NCBI RefSeq assembly: GCF_005280195.1 | Contig: NZ_SZPR01000004.1 | Location: 78,387-142,386, forward strand | Length of the DNA stretch: 64,000 bases | Direction: 5' to 3' | Source of the DNA: Streptomyces galbus | GTDB lineage: Bacteria; Actinomycetota; Actinomycetes; Streptomycetales; Streptomycetaceae | In this document: piece after piece, positions 34,172 through 45,714 of the stretch | Layout: each line of letters begins with the position of its first letter | Numbering within the stretch: position 1 is the first letter of the stretch | Position numbers and translations under genes: made by a program | The notes under the pieces: model-generated | What the model was told of the DNA's origin: nothing | The model's database searches: none | Seen by the model: the letters and a program-made list of their open reading frames with translations, nothing else

Positions 34172-35626
34172 ATGGGGATAGTCGCCGGGCTGGACAGTTC
34201 GCCCGATTTCACTCGCATCGTCGTCTGCGACACCGACACGGGTGCCGTGCTCAGGCAGGGCTACGCGCCGCACCCGGTCGACGGTCCGGCGGGCGGCGGC
34301 CGGCCGAGCGACGTCGACCCGCAGGCCTGGCTGCTGTCCCTCGGTGAGGCCGCCGGCGGCGGTCTGCTGGAGGGCGTGCAGGCCATCGGCGTGTCCGCGC
34401 AGCAGAACGCCGTCGTGCCGCTGGACGCGCAGGGCAACACCGTGCGCCCCGCGCTGGTCGGCGGGGACAAGCGGGCCCAGGTCGCGGCCGCCGACCTGGT
34501 GGACTCCCTCGGGGGCCGGGAGGCGTGGGCGCAGGCGGTCGGGTCCGTGCCGCAGGCCGCGCAGCCGGTGACCAAGCTGCGCTGGCTCGCCAAGAACGAG
34601 CCGGACGCCGCCCTGCGCACGGCCGTGCTGCTGCAGGCCCACGACTGGCTGGTGTGGCAGCTCCTGGGCCGGCCGGTGCGCCGGACCACCGACCGGGGCG
34701 GCGCCTCGGGCACCGGGTACTGGTCGGCCGCGACCGGCGGCTACCGCCCCGACCTCGTCGAGCTGGCGCTCGGCCACCAGGTGGCGCTGCCCGAGGTGAT
34801 CGGGCCGTCGGAGGCGGCCGGTACGACGCCGGAGGGGCTGCTGATCTCCGCCGGCACCGGCGAGACCATGGCGGCCGCGCTGGGCCTCGGGCTGGGCACC
34901 GGGGACGCCGTGGTGTCCCTGGGCGCCTCCGGGTCGGTGATGGCCGTGCACCCCGAGGCCCTGACGGACGGCACCGGGACGATCACCGCGCTGGCCGACG
35001 CGACCGGCATGCACCTGCCCGTCGTCACCACCCTGAACGCTGTACGGACCCTGCGCGGCGCGGCCGAGCTGCTGGGGCTGCCCGACCTGGAGAGCCTGTC
35101 GGACCTGGCGATGAAGTCGACGCCGGGCTCGCACGGGCTGGTGCTGCTGCCCTACCTGGAGGGCGAGCGCACCCCGAACCTGCCGCACACCGCCGGGACG
35201 CTGGCCGGGCTGCGGCGCGAGTCGATGAAGCCCGAGCACCTGGCGCGGGCCGCGTTCGAGGGCATGCTGTGCGGGCTCGCCGACGCGCTGGACGTGCTGC
35301 GCGGGCGGGGCGTGGAGGTGCGGCGGGTCTTCCTGCTGGGCGCGGCGGCCGAGCTGCCCGCGGTGCAGGCGGCGGCGCCGGCGCTGTTCGGGGCGCAGGT
35401 CGTCGTGCCGCAGCCCGCGGACTACGCGGCGATCGGTGCCGCCCGGCAGGCGGCCTGGGCGCTGGGGGTCACCCAGGGCACGCTCGACCCGCGGACGCCG
35501 CCGGCCTGGCAGGGCGCGGCGGCGCAGGTGCTGGAGCCGGGCGAGGAGCTGGCGGTCGGGCAGGCGGTGCGGCAGCAGTTCGTGTCGGTGCGCGAACAGA
35601 CACACCCGGGGGCGTTCCGCTCGTAG
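34172..35626 (+). CDS. FGGY-family carbohydrate kinase (xylulokinase-like)
   Basis: 484 residues. Two actin-like lobes: IVAGLDSSPDFTRIVVCDTD at the N-terminus (phosphate 1), IGVSAQQNAVVPLDAQGNTV and TTDRGGASGTGYW in lobe 1; VSLGASGSVMAVHPEAL (phosphate 2), LLPYLEGERTPNLPHTAG and VFLLGAAAELPAVQ (adenosine site) in lobe 2. It phosphorylates a sugar with ATP; xylulose is most likely by resemblance, but no pentose genes are nearby, so the substrate is open. Single gene. Confidence 0.87.
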   Translation: MGIVAGLDSSPDFTRIVVCDTDTGAVLRQGYAPHPVDGPAGGGRPSDVDPQAWLLSLGEAAGGGLLEGVQAIGVSAQQNAVVPLDAQGNTVRPALVGGDKRAQVAAADLVDSLGGREAWAQAVGSVPQAAQPVTKLRWLAKNEPDAALRTAVLLQAHDWLVWQLLGRPVRRTTDRGGASGTGYWSAATGGYRPDLVELALGHQVALPEVIGPSEAAGTTPEGLLISAGTGETMAAALGLGLGTGDAVVSLGASGSVMAVHPEALTDGTGTITALADATGMHLPVVTTLNAVRTLRGAAELLGLPDLESLSDLAMKSTPGSHGLVLLPYLEGERTPNLPHTAGTLAGLRRESMKPEHLARAAFEGMLCGLADALDVLRGRGVEVRRVFLLGAAAELPAVQAAAPALFGAQVVVPQPADYAAIGAARQAAWALGVTQGTLDPRTPPAWQGAAAQVLEPGEELAVGQAVRQQFVSVREQTHPGAFRS

Positions 35627-35742
35627 CGGACGCGGCGGGGCTGCGCTGACGGGTTAATCGGTTGAGGTAACACGGGTGGAGTGCCCGACGATAGGTGCCA
35701 AGGGCAAGCGACCGCCCCTTTCGCCGACTCCGAGAGACCAGC

Positions 35743-37476
35743 GTGCTCATACGACTCCTGCGGACCTGTCTCAGGCCCTACAAGAAACCCATCACCCTGC
35801 TGGTGCTGCTGCAGTTCCTGCAGACCTGCGCCACCCTCTACCTGCCCACGCTGAACGCGGACATCATCGACGACGGCGTCGTGAAGGGCGACACCGGCTA
35901 CATCCTGTCCTACGGCGCCCTGATGATCGGCATCTCGCTGGTCCAGGTCGTGTGCAACATCGGCGCCGTGTACTACGGCGCCCGGACGGCCTCCGCGCTG
36001 GGCCGTGACGTGCGGGCCGCCGTCTTCGACCGGGTGCAGTCGTTCTCCGCCCGCGAGGTCGGCCACTTCGGCGCGCCGTCCCTCATCACCCGTACGACCA
36101 ACGACGTCCAGCAGGTCCAGATGCTGGTGCTGATGTCGTTCACCCTGATGGTGTCGGCGCCCATCATGTGCGTGGGCGGCATCGTGCTCGCCCTCGGTCT
36201 GGACGTGCCGCTGTCCGGGGTGCTGGTCGCCGTCGTCCCGGTGCTGGGCATCTGCGTGACGCTGATCGTACGGCGGCTGCGCCCGCTGTTCCGGGCCATG
36301 CAGGTGCGGCTGGACACGGTGAACCGGGTGCTGCGCGAGCAGATCACCGGCAACCGCGTCATCCGCGCCTTCGTCCGCGACGAGTACGAGCAGCAGCGCT
36401 TCCGCAAGGCCAACACCGACCTGACCGCCATGGCGCTGGGCACCGGCAACCTGCTGGCGCTGATGTTCCCCGTGGTGATGACGGTGGTGAACCTGTCGTC
36501 CATCGCGGTGGTGTGGTTCGGCGCGCACCGCATCGACAGCGGCGGGATGCAGATCGGCGACCTGACGGCGTTCCTCGCCTACCTGATGCAGATCGTCATG
36601 TCCGTGATGATGGCGACCTTCATGTTCATGATGGTGCCGCGCGCCGAGGTGTGCGCCGAGCGCATCCAGGAGGTCCTGGACACCGACTCCAGCGTGGTGC
36701 CGCCGCTCGCGCCGGTCACCGAGCTGCGCCGGCACGGGCACCTGGAGATGCGCGGGGCGGGCTTCCGCTACCCGGGTGCCGAGGAGCCCGTGCTGAAGTC
36801 CGTGGACCTTGTCGCCCGGCCGGGCGAGACGACCGCCGTGATCGGCTCGACAGGCAGCGGCAAGTCGACGCTGCTGGGCCTCGTGCCGCGGCTGTTCGAC
36901 GCCACCGAGGGAGAGGTGCTGGTCGACGGCGTGCCGGTGGCCGACCTCGCCCCGCGGCTGCTGGCCCGGACCGTGGGTCTGGTGCCGCAGAAGCCGTACC
37001 TGTTCGCGGGGACCGTCGCGACGAACCTGCGCTACGGCAACCCGGACGCCACCGACGAGGAGCTGTGGCACGCGCTGGAGGTGGCGCAGGCCAAGGACTT
37101 CGTGACGAAGCTGGAGGGCGGCCTGGACGCACCGATCGCGCAGGGCGGCACCAACGTCTCCGGCGGTCAGCGCCAGCGCCTGGCCATCGCCCGGACGCTG
37201 GTGCAGCGCCCGGAGATCTACCTCTTCGACGACTCCTTCTCGGCGCTCGACTACGCCACGGACGCCGCCCTGCGCGCGGCGCTCGCCGAGGAGACCGCGG
37301 AGGCGACCGTGGTGATCGTCGCGCAGCGCGTGGCGACCATCCGGGACGCGGACCGCATCGTGGTGCTCGACGAGGGCCGCGTGGTCGGCACCGGCACCCA
37401 CCACGAGCTGATGGCGGACAACGAGACCTACCGGGAGATCGTGCTCTCCCAGCTCACGGAAGCGGAGGCTGCCTGA
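35743..37476 (+). CDS. Heterodimeric ABC exporter half, degenerate-site subunit
   Basis: 577 residues. Six-helix exporter membrane domain (about 15-305), then ATPase domain (about 335-575). Walker A GSTGSGKST, signature VSGGQRQRLAIA, Walker B IYLFDDSFSALD, in which Asp replaces the catalytic Glu. This is the usual sign of the degenerate half of a TM287/288-type heterodimer. GTG start with GAGAGA upstream. Its stop and the partner ATG share one base (TGATG). Exports an unknown lipid, drug or peptide. Confidence 0.9.
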   Translation: MLIRLLRTCLRPYKKPITLLVLLQFLQTCATLYLPTLNADIIDDGVVKGDTGYILSYGALMIGISLVQVVCNIGAVYYGARTASALGRDVRAAVFDRVQSFSAREVGHFGAPSLITRTTNDVQQVQMLVLMSFTLMVSAPIMCVGGIVLALGLDVPLSGVLVAVVPVLGICVTLIVRRLRPLFRAMQVRLDTVNRVLREQITGNRVIRAFVRDEYEQQRFRKANTDLTAMALGTGNLLALMFPVVMTVVNLSSIAVVWFGAHRIDSGGMQIGDLTAFLAYLMQIVMSVMMATFMFMMVPRAEVCAERIQEVLDTDSSVVPPLAPVTELRRHGHLEMRGAGFRYPGAEEPVLKSVDLVARPGETTAVIGSTGSGKSTLLGLVPRLFDATEGEVLVDGVPVADLAPRLLARTVGLVPQKPYLFAGTVATNLRYGNPDATDEELWHALEVAQAKDFVTKLEGGLDAPIAQGGTNVSGGQRQRLAIARTLVQRPEIYLFDDSFSALDYATDAALRAALAEETAEATVVIVAQRVATIRDADRIVVLDEGRVVGTGTHHELMADNETYREIVLSQLTEAEAA

Positions 37477-39404
37477 TGGCGGGGCCGATGGGGCGGATGA
37501 TGGCCGGGGGCGGCCCCGACACCCGCTCGCTGGACTTCAAGGTGTCGGGCCGGCGGCTCGTCGCCCGGTTCGGGCCGGAACGGCTCACCATCTACGCGCT
37601 GCTGGCGTGCGTGGTGGTCAGCGTCGGGCTCAACGTGGTCGGACCGAAGATCCTCGGGCGGGCGACCGACCTGGTGTTCTCCGGCATCGTCGGGCGGCAG
37701 ATGCCGTCCGGCGCCACCAAGGACCAGGTGCTGGAGTCGATGCGGCAGCGCGGCGACGGCGACGTGGCCGACATGCTGCGCAGCACCGACTTCACGCCGG
37801 GCAAGGGCATCGACTTCACCGCCGTCGGGCACGTACTGCTGCTCGCGGTGGGCGTGTTCCTGGTCGCCGGCCTGCTGATGGCGGTGGCGACGCGGCTGGT
37901 CAACCGGGCCGTGAACCGCACGATGTTCCGGATGCGCGAGGACGTCCAGACGAAGCTGTCGCGGCTGCCGCTGTCGTACTTCGACCAGCGCCAGCGCGGT
38001 GAGGTGCTGTCGCGGGCGACCAACGACATCGACAACATCGGGCAGACGCTCCAGCAGTCGATGGGGCAGCTCATCAACTCGCTGCTGACGATCATCGGCG
38101 TGCTGGCGATGATGTTCTGGGTCTCCTGGATCCTGGCGCTGGTCGCGCTGGTGACCGTGCCGCTGTCGTTCGTGGTGGCCACCCGGGTCGGCAAGCGGTC
38201 GCAGCCGCACTTCGTGCAGCAGTGGCGCACCACCGGCAAGCTGAACGCGCACATCGAGGAGATGTACACCGGTCACACCCTGGTGAAGGTGTTCGGCCGG
38301 CAGGAGGAGTCGGCGCAGCAGTTCGCCGAGCAGAACGACGCGCTGTACGAGGCCGGGTTCAAGGCGCAGTTCAACAGCGGGATCATGCAGCCGCTGATGT
38401 TCTTCGTGTCGAACATCAACTACGTGCTGGTCGCGGTCGTCGGCGGGCTGCGGGTCGCCTCGGGCGCGCTGTCGATCGGTGACGTGCAGGCGTTCATCCA
38501 GTACTCGCGGCAGTTCTCGATGCCGCTGACGCAGGTCGCGTCGATGGCGAACCTGGTGCAGTCGGGCGTGGCCTCGGCCGAGCGGGTCTTCGAGCTGCTG
38601 GACGCCGAGGAGCAGGAGGCGGACCCGGTCCCGGGCACCCGGCCCGAGACGCTGCGCGGGCGGGTGGCGCTGGAGCACGTGTCGTTCCGCTACGAGGCCG
38701 ACAAGCCGCTCATCGAGGACCTGTCGCTGACCGTGGAGCCCGGCCGGACCGTCGCGATCGTCGGCCCGACCGGCGCGGGCAAGACCACCCTGGTCAACCT
38801 GCTGATGCGGTTCTACGACGTCTCCGGCGGGCGGATCACGCTGGACGGCGTGGACATCGCCGCGATGTCCCGGGACGAGCTGCGCGCCGCGATCGGCATG
38901 GTGCTGCAGGACACCTGGCTGTTCGGCGGCACGATCGCGGAGAACATCGCCTACGGCGCCTCCCGCGAGGTCACCCGCGGCGAGATCGAGGAGGCGGCCC
39001 GGGCGGCCCACGCGGACCGGTTCGTGCGGACGCTGCCCGACGGGTACGACACCGTGATCGACGACGAGGGCTCCGGGGTGAGCGCCGGTGAGAAGCAGCT
39101 CATCACCATCGCGCGGGCGTTCCTGTCCGACCCGGTGATCCTGGTGCTGGACGAGGCGACGTCCTCGGTCGACACCCGCACCGAGGTGCTGATCCAGAAG
39201 GCGATGGCCAAACTCGCCCACGGGCGCACCTCGTTCGTGATCGCGCACCGGCTGTCGACGATCCGCGACGCGGACACGATCCTGGTGATGGAGAACGGCT
39301 CCATCGTGGAACAGGGCACGCACCACGACCTGCTGGAGGCCGGCGGGGCGTACTCCCGGCTGTACGAGGCGCAGTTCGCTCAGGCCGTGGCCGAGGTGGA
39401 CTGA
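37476..39404 (+). CDS. Heterodimeric ABC exporter half, catalytic subunit
   Basis: 642 residues. Membrane domain (about 40-370) with a periplasm-side insertion near residues 75-115 (VGRQMPSGATKDQVLESMRQ). ATPase domain (about 395-635): Walker A GPTGAGKTT, Q-loop MVLQDTWLFGGT, altered signature VSAGEKQLITIA, Walker B VILVLDEATSSVD with the catalytic Glu, H-loop FVIAHRLSTIRD. Together with the first half one ATP site is intact and one is weak. Translationally coupled to the upstream gene. Confidence 0.92.
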   Translation: MAGPMGRMMAGGGPDTRSLDFKVSGRRLVARFGPERLTIYALLACVVVSVGLNVVGPKILGRATDLVFSGIVGRQMPSGATKDQVLESMRQRGDGDVADMLRSTDFTPGKGIDFTAVGHVLLLAVGVFLVAGLLMAVATRLVNRAVNRTMFRMREDVQTKLSRLPLSYFDQRQRGEVLSRATNDIDNIGQTLQQSMGQLINSLLTIIGVLAMMFWVSWILALVALVTVPLSFVVATRVGKRSQPHFVQQWRTTGKLNAHIEEMYTGHTLVKVFGRQEESAQQFAEQNDALYEAGFKAQFNSGIMQPLMFFVSNINYVLVAVVGGLRVASGALSIGDVQAFIQYSRQFSMPLTQVASMANLVQSGVASAERVFELLDAEEQEADPVPGTRPETLRGRVALEHVSFRYEADKPLIEDLSLTVEPGRTVAIVGPTGAGKTTLVNLLMRFYDVSGGRITLDGVDIAAMSRDELRAAIGMVLQDTWLFGGTIAENIAYGASREVTRGEIEEAARAAHADRFVRTLPDGYDTVIDDEGSGVSAGEKQLITIARAFLSDPVILVLDEATSSVDTRTEVLIQKAMAKLAHGRTSFVIAHRLSTIRDADTILVMENGSIVEQGTHHDLLEAGGAYSRLYEAQFAQAVAEVD

Positions 39405-39420
39405 GCGGGCGGCCCGGCCC

Positions 39421-39449
39421 GGGGTGCCGTCGCGCCGCGGCGGCGCCCC
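39421..39449. terminator. Hairpin between convergent ABC exporter and hrdA genes
   Basis: GGGGTGCCG (39421-39429) pairs with CGGCGCCCC (39441-39449), one position being a G-T wobble; the loop itself can fold (CGCGCCGCG). It starts 17 bases after the exporter stop and ends 8 bases before the hrdA stop, so it can serve both directions. Confidence 0.45.
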
Positions 39450-39456
39450 GGCGGGG

Positions 39457-40695
<1,239 letters not shown>

Positions 40696-40973
40696 GGGGG
40701 CGACCTCCAGGATGATCGCTGCCGCCGAGGGGGGCGGCAGCGGTACTTCGGGGGCGGAGACGGCTGCCAGGCCGCTGTCCGTCCCGTACGCGATGAGCGC
40801 GCCCGCGGGGGTCTGTGACCCGTGGGGGACGGATCGGCCGCGCTCCGAGGACTCAGGCACCGGAACCCAGTGTGGGGTACGACACATCTCCGCCACGAGG
40901 GGCGTGCGGTGACTTTTTGAGTCCGGTCCGTGACCCAGCGGTGACCGCGGGGGCCTGCGGGCCGTCCCGGGGG

Positions 40974-42881
40974 TCAGAGCGCGGCGGCCCCGTGCGCGCG
41001 CAGCGCCTGGTCGTACTGCTGGAGGATCCACAGCTCGTTCTGCACGGCGGCGAGCTGGGCCTGGTCGCCGCCGGTGGACAGGCGGGTCATCTGCGACTGC
41101 ACGTCCCGGATGCGGCGTTCCACCGCGCGCCGGCGGACCTGGACCAGCACCGTGCCCGCGTACACCTCGTCCACCGTGCGTTTCATGATCGGCTCGACGG
41201 CGAGTTCGGTGACCATGGCGCGGACCGTGTCGTCGGGGGCCGCCTCGCGGACCCGCACCAGGTACTCCTGCGGGTCCTGCACGCCGTACTCCGCGCCGCC
41301 CGCGTCCAGGACCGCCTGGCGTACGGCCGCGTAGGGCGGGGCGGTGAACTCGTCGACGCCGTACGCGTCGAACGCCGGGGAGACCAGCTCGGGACGCTGC
41401 AGGGCGAGCTTGAGCAGCTCGCGCTCGGTGGCGAAGACCGGGTTGCGCAGGGTGAGGGCCGGGCCGGAGGGGCCGGAGCGGGGGGCCTGCTCCCACTGCT
41501 GCTGCGGGGCGCCCCGGTCGGCGGGGCGCGGGTCCCGGCCGCCTCGCTCACGGGCCCAGCGGGCGAGCTGGGCCACGCGCTTGACGACGAACTGGGTGTC
41601 GAGGATGCCCAGCAGGCCGGCGAGCTGGACGGCGACCTCGTGCTGCGCGCCGGTGTTCTTGATGCGGGCGACGACCGGCGCGGCCTCGTCGAGGGCGGCG
41701 GCCCGGCCGGCCGGGGTGTCCAGGTCGTAGCGGCCGACGATCTGGCGCAGCGCGAACTCGAACAGCGGGGTGCGGGGTTCGACCAGGTCGGCGACCGCCT
41801 CGTCGCCCTTGGCCAGGCGCAGGTCGCAGGGGTCCATGCCGTCGGGGGCGATCGCGATGTACGTCTCGGCGGCGAACTTCTGGTCGTCCTCGAAGGCGCG
41901 CAGGGCCGCCTTCTGGCCGGCCGCGTCGCCGTCGAAGGTGAAGATGACGCGCGCCGAGCCGTTGTCCATCAGCAGCCGGCGCAGGATCTTGATGTGGTCG
42001 CCGCCGAAGGCGGTGCCGCAGGTGGCGATGGCGGTGGTGACCCCGGCCAGGTGGCAGGCCATGACGTCGGTGTAGCCCTCGACCACGACCGCGCGGGAGG
42101 TCTTGGCGATCTCCTTCTTGGCCAGGTCGATGCCGTAGAGGACCTGGGACTTCCGGTAGAGCGCCGTGTCGGGCGTGTTGAGGTACTTGGGGCCGTTGTC
42201 CGCCTCGTAGAGCTTGCGCGCGCCGAAGCCGACGACGTCGCCGCCGATGTCGCGGATGGGCCACATCAGCCGGCCCCGGAAGCGGTCGATGGGGCCGCGG
42301 CGGCCCTCCTGGGAGAGCCCGGAGAGGATCAGCTCCTTGTCGGTGAAGCCCTTGCCGCGCAGGAACCGGGTGAGGTGGTCCCAGCCCTGCGGGCTGTAGC
42401 CGACGCCGAAGTGCTGGGCGGCGGCCTGGTCGAAGCCGCGCTCGGCGAGGAAGACCCGGCCGGTCTCCGCCTCCGGGGAGAGCGCGAGCTGTTCCGCGTA
42501 CCACTCGGCGGCGATCTTGTGGGCCTCGACCAGGCGGATGCGCTCGCCGCGCTGGTGGGCGGGGTTGTAGCCGCCCTCCTCGTAGCGCAGGGTGATGCCG
42601 GCCTGGGCGGCCAGGCGCTCGACCGCCTCGGAGAAGGTGAGGTGGTCGATCTTCATCACGAACGTGATGGTGTCGCCGCCCTCCTGGCAGCCGAAGCAGT
42701 GGAACAGTCCCTTGCCGGGGCTGACCTGGAAAGAGGGCGACTTCTCGTCGTGGAACGGGCACAGCCCCTTGAGGTTGCCGCCGCCCGCGTTGCGCAGCTG
42801 GAGGTACTCGGACACCACGGCGTCGATCGGGACCGCGTCCCGTACCGCCTTCACGTCCTCGTCGTTGATCCGTCCTGCCAC
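40974..42881 (-). CDS. dnaG: DNA primase DnaG
   Basis: 635 residues. N-terminal CHC2 zinc finger with Cys41, His44, Cys62 and Cys65 ([21 protein letters not shown]). Central TOPRIM polymerase domain with [17 protein letters not shown] (Glu-Gly-Tyr motif) and [20 protein letters not shown] (acidic DxD). A C-terminal region of about 150 residues is the DnaB helicase-interacting part. It makes RNA primers for the replication fork. It lies 29 bases downstream of an oxidoreductase gene, with hrdA 278 bases further on. Confidence 0.97.
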   Translation of the reverse strand: MAGRINDEDVKAVRDAVPIDAVVSEYLQLRNAGGGNLKGLCPFHDEKSPSFQVSPGKGLFHCFGCQEGGDTITFVMKIDHLTFSEAVERLAAQAGITLRYEEGGYNPAHQRGERIRLVEAHKIAAEWYAEQLALSPEAETGRVFLAERGFDQAAAQHFGVGYSPQGWDHLTRFLRGKGFTDKELILSGLSQEGRRGPIDRFRGRLMWPIRDIGGDVVGFGARKLYEADNGPKYLNTPDTALYRKSQVLYGIDLAKKEIAKTSRAVVVEGYTDVMACHLAGVTTAIATCGTAFGGDHIKILRRLLMDNGSARVIFTFDGDAAGQKAALRAFEDDQKFAAETYIAIAPDGMDPCDLRLAKGDEAVADLVEPRTPLFEFALRQIVGRYDLDTPAGRAAALDEAAPVVARIKNTGAQHEVAVQLAGLLGILDTQFVVKRVAQLARWARERGGRDPRPADRGAPQQQWEQAPRSGPSGPALTLRNPVFATERELLKLALQRPELVSPAFDAYGVDEFTAPPYAAVRQAVLDAGGAEYGVQDPQEYLVRVREAAPDDTVRAMVTELAVEPIMKRTVDEVYAGTVLVQVRRRAVERRIRDVQSQMTRLSTGGDQAQLAAVQNELWILQQYDQALRAHGAAAL

Positions 42882-42910
42882 GCGTGAAGTCTACGGGGAC
42901 GGACCGACAC

Positions 42911-44185
42911 TCACGGTGCGAGGTTTTCCAGCGGAACGTGCGGGTCGGCCAGGGCGTCGGTGTCGACCGGCGCCTTCGCGCGGATCAGCCGCTGGACCGG
43001 CTCCGTGACGTCCCACACGTTGACGTTCATCCCGGCGAGCACGCGGCCCTCCTTCACCCAGAACGCGATGAACTCGCGCTTGCCGGCGTCCCCGCGGACC
43101 ACCACCTGGTCGTACGAGCCCGGCGGCGCCCACCCGCTGTACTCCATGCCCAGGTCGTACTGGTCGGTGAAGAAGTAGGGCACGCGGTCGTAGGAGGCAC
43201 CCTCGCCCGCTTTGCCGAGCATGGAGCGGGCGGCGACCGGGCCGCCGTTCAGGGCGTTGGCCCAGTGCTCGACCCGGACCCGGGTGTCGAACAGGCCGAG
43301 CGGCACCGAGGCCACGTCGCCGGCCGCGTAGACGTCCGGGTCGCAGGTGCGCAGGCCCGCGTCCACCACGATCCCGCCGCCGTGCGCCCGGTCGGCGAGC
43401 TCCAGCCCGGCCGCCTCGGCGAGCGCGACCCGCGGCGCGGCGCCGATCGCGGCCAGCACGTCGTGCGCCGGGTGCTCCTCGCCGTCGTCCGTGCGGGCCG
43501 CGAGGACCATGCCGTCCTGGCCGACGATGTCGGTCAGCCGGGCCCCGAAGTGGAAGCGCACCCCGTGCTCGCGGTGCAGCTCGGCGAACAGCTCGCCCAG
43601 CTCGGGGCCGAGGACGCCGTGCAGCGGGGTCGGCGAGGGGTCGACGACGGTGACCTCCGCGCCGTACTCGCGGGCCGCCGCCGCGACCTCCAGGCCGATC
43701 CAGCCGGCGCCGGCGATCACGAGGTGGCCGTTGTCGCGGCCGAGCGCGGCCAGCACGCCCTTGAGGCGCTCGGCGTGGGCGAGCCGGCGCAGGTGGTGGA
43801 CGCCCGCGAGGTCCGTGCCCGGGATGTCCAGGCGGCGCGGCTCGGCGCCGGTGGTGAGCAGCAGCTTGTCGTAGTGGACGACGGTGCCGTCCTCGCCGAA
43901 GCGGACGGTCTTGGCGGTGCGGTCGATCGCGTCGACGGTCTGGCCGAGGTGCAGCTCGACGTCGTTCTGCGCGTACCAGGCGGGCTCGTGCACGAAGACG
44001 CTCTCGCGGGCGTCCTTGCCGAGCAGGTAGCCCTTGGACAGCGGGGGCCGCTCGTAGGGGTGGTCGCGCTCGTCGCCGATCAGTATCACGCGGCCGGTGA
44101 AGCCCTCCGCCCGGAGCGTCTCGGCCGCCTTGGCGCCGGCCAGGCCACCTCCGACGATGACGAATGTCTGATCCGCGTCGACCAC
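42911..44185 (-). CDS. FAD/NAD-dependent ferredoxin-reductase-like oxidoreductase
   Basis: 424 residues. FAD motif FVIVGGGLAGAKAAETLR (8-25), YERPPLSKGYLLGK near 44, NAD motif LVIAGAGWIGLEVAAAAREY near 154, FAD ribityl motif VYAAGDVASVPLGLFD near 285, and a C-terminal reductase domain with VEHWANALNGGPVAARSMLG. It fits the rubredoxin/putidaredoxin reductase class, passing electrons from NAD(P)H to a ferredoxin that is not encoded nearby. GTG start with AGGAGG six bases upstream. dnaG follows 29 bases later, so it may share that transcript. Confidence 0.88.
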   Translation of the reverse strand: MVDADQTFVIVGGGLAGAKAAETLRAEGFTGRVILIGDERDHPYERPPLSKGYLLGKDARESVFVHEPAWYAQNDVELHLGQTVDAIDRTAKTVRFGEDGTVVHYDKLLLTTGAEPRRLDIPGTDLAGVHHLRRLAHAERLKGVLAALGRDNGHLVIAGAGWIGLEVAAAAREYGAEVTVVDPSPTPLHGVLGPELGELFAELHREHGVRFHFGARLTDIVGQDGMVLAARTDDGEEHPAHDVLAAIGAAPRVALAEAAGLELADRAHGGGIVVDAGLRTCDPDVYAAGDVASVPLGLFDTRVRVEHWANALNGGPVAARSMLGKAGEGASYDRVPYFFTDQYDLGMEYSGWAPPGSYDQVVVRGDAGKREFIAFWVKEGRVLAGMNVNVWDVTEPVQRLIRAKAPVDTDALADPHVPLENLAP

Positions 44186-44252
44186 TTGAAGCCTCCTCGT
44201 AAACGTGCGGCCACATGAGCGTCCCGCACGCCGGGGGGCGGGGGAAGGGGGA

Positions 44253-44280
44253 GTGACCCGATCAGGCCACGCAGGGTCAC
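44253..44280 (-). terminator. Inverted repeat downstream of dgt
   Basis: GTGACCC (44253-44259) pairs with GGGTCAC (44274-44280) around a 14-base loop; on the minus strand it starts 48 bases after the dgt stop and is followed by TCCCCC. It could be a weak terminator between dgt and the oxidoreductase, or an operator for the latter (its GTG is 68 bases further). Confidence 0.35.
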
Positions 44281-44328
44281 CTGCGAGCCGCTCCCGCGGT
44301 CCCTAGAAGGCGTCCCGGCCGACGATGC

Positions 44329-45591
44329 TCACAGGTGCGCCGTCAGGCGGGCGTGAAGGGAGCGCGCCGAGGCGTCCGTGAGGGAGGCGATCTGGTCGAC
44401 GATCACCCGCTTGCGGGCCCGGTCGTCCGCCGCCTGCGCGAACAGCGCGCGGAACTGCGGGTCGAGTCCGTCGGGGGCGCGCGCGGTGAGCACCTCGGCC
44501 AGCTCGGCGATCACCACGCGCTGGTCGGCGCGCAGCCGCTCCTGCTCGGCGCGCTGCATGACGTACAGGTCGGCGACCGCCTTGAGGACCGCGCACTCCA
44601 GGCGCGTCTCCCGCGGGACGACGAGCTCGGCCGCGTACCGGCTGAGCGGGCCGATGCCGTACTTCTCGCGCGTGGCGCCCTCGGCGGCCAGGCAGAAGCG
44701 GCCGATGAGCTGGCTGGTGGCGTCCTTCAGGCGGGCCTGGGCGACCGCCGTGCCGTCGTAGCCGTGCGGCCACCACTCCTGGTCCTGGAGCCGGTCCAGG
44801 GCGGCGGCCAGCTCCTCGGGGTCGGTGTCCGCCGGGACGTACCGGCGGGCGGCGACCGCGAAGACCTCCCGGCGCTCGGGCTCGGCGTGCAGGCAGGTGG
44901 GGTCGATGTGGCCGGCGTGCAGGCCGTCCTCGACGTCGTGCACCGAGTACGCCACGTCGTCCGACCAGTCCATGACCTGGGCCTCGAAGCACGTGCGCGT
45001 GCCGGGGGCGCCGTCGCGGACCCAGTCGAACACCGGCCGGTCGTCGTCGTACACGCCGAACTTGGGCGAGCCGGGGTCGGTGGGGTGGTCGCCGCGCGGC
45101 CAGGGGTACTTGGTCGCGGCGTCCAGGGTGGCCCGCGTGAGGTTGAGACCGACGGAGCCCTCCGGGGTGAAGCGCTTGGGCTCGATGCGGGTGAGCAGCC
45201 GCAGCGACTGGGCGTTGCCCTCGAAGCCGCCGCAGTCCCGCGCGAAGTCGTTCAGCGCCTGCTCGCCGTTGTGGCCGAACGGGGGGTGGCCCAGGTCGTG
45301 GGCGAGGCAGGCGGCCTCCACCAGGTCGGGGTCGCAGCCCAGGGCCGCGCCCAGCTCCCGGCCGACCTGGGCGCACTCCAGGGAGTGGGTGAGCCGGGTG
45401 CGGGGACTGGCGTCCCAGGCCGGGCCCCGGGTGCCGGGCGTGACGACCTGTGTCTTGCCGGCGAGTCTCCTCAGGGCGGCGGAGTGCAGGATGCGGGCGC
45501 GGTCGCGCTGGAACGCGGTACGGCCCGGGCGCTTGTCGGGCTCGGGCGCCCAGCGCTCGGTCGCGGTGTCGTCGTACGGGGTGCCTGCCAT
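44329..45591 (-). CDS. dgt: Deoxyguanosinetriphosphate triphosphohydrolase
   Basis: 420 residues. HD-domain dNTPase: [20 protein letters not shown] (His ligand), [20 protein letters not shown] (HD pair), and [14 protein letters not shown] (further Asp ligand). It splits dGTP or other dNTPs to the nucleoside and triphosphate, controlling dNTP pools; fitting for a neighbour of dnaG. N-terminal [20 protein letters not shown] is typical of the actinobacterial form. No Shine-Dalgarno is seen before the ATG; a TACTGT eight bases upstream could be a -10 box giving a leaderless message. A strong G-rich tract lies just beyond. Confidence 0.93.
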   Translation of the reverse strand: MAGTPYDDTATERWAPEPDKRPGRTAFQRDRARILHSAALRRLAGKTQVVTPGTRGPAWDASPRTRLTHSLECAQVGRELGAALGCDPDLVEAACLAHDLGHPPFGHNGEQALNDFARDCGGFEGNAQSLRLLTRIEPKRFTPEGSVGLNLTRATLDAATKYPWPRGDHPTDPGSPKFGVYDDDRPVFDWVRDGAPGTRTCFEAQVMDWSDDVAYSVHDVEDGLHAGHIDPTCLHAEPERREVFAVAARRYVPADTDPEELAAALDRLQDQEWWPHGYDGTAVAQARLKDATSQLIGRFCLAAEGATREKYGIGPLSRYAAELVVPRETRLECAVLKAVADLYVMQRAEQERLRADQRVVIAELAEVLTARAPDGLDPQFRALFAQAADDRARKRVIVDQIASLTDASARSLHARLTAHL

Positions 45592-45622
45592 GGTTCGACA
45601 GTACGGGTCGCCGCTGACAGGA

Positions 45623-45660
45623 GGGGGTGGGGGCGCGGGGGGCGGGGGTGTGGGGTGGGG
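45623..45660 (+). other. G-quadruplex-prone tract in the dgt upstream region
   Basis: Six consecutive runs of 4-6 G separated by 1-3 bases (GGGGG T GGGGG CGC GGGGGG C GGGGG TGT GGGG T GGGG) on the plus strand, followed by further G-runs to 45685. It occupies the gap between the chelatase stop and the dgt start and would cover the dgt -35 area. Confidence 0.7.
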
Positions 45661-45714
45661 TTCGTGCGCGGGGCGGGGGCGGGGCCGGAGACCCGGGTCG
45701 GCGTCCGGAGCCGG

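Noticed and set aside
43000..45000. CRISPR arrays or insertion sequences anywhere in the window
   Set aside because: No regularly spaced repeats, transposase motifs or flanking inverted repeats were seen on reading the sequence.
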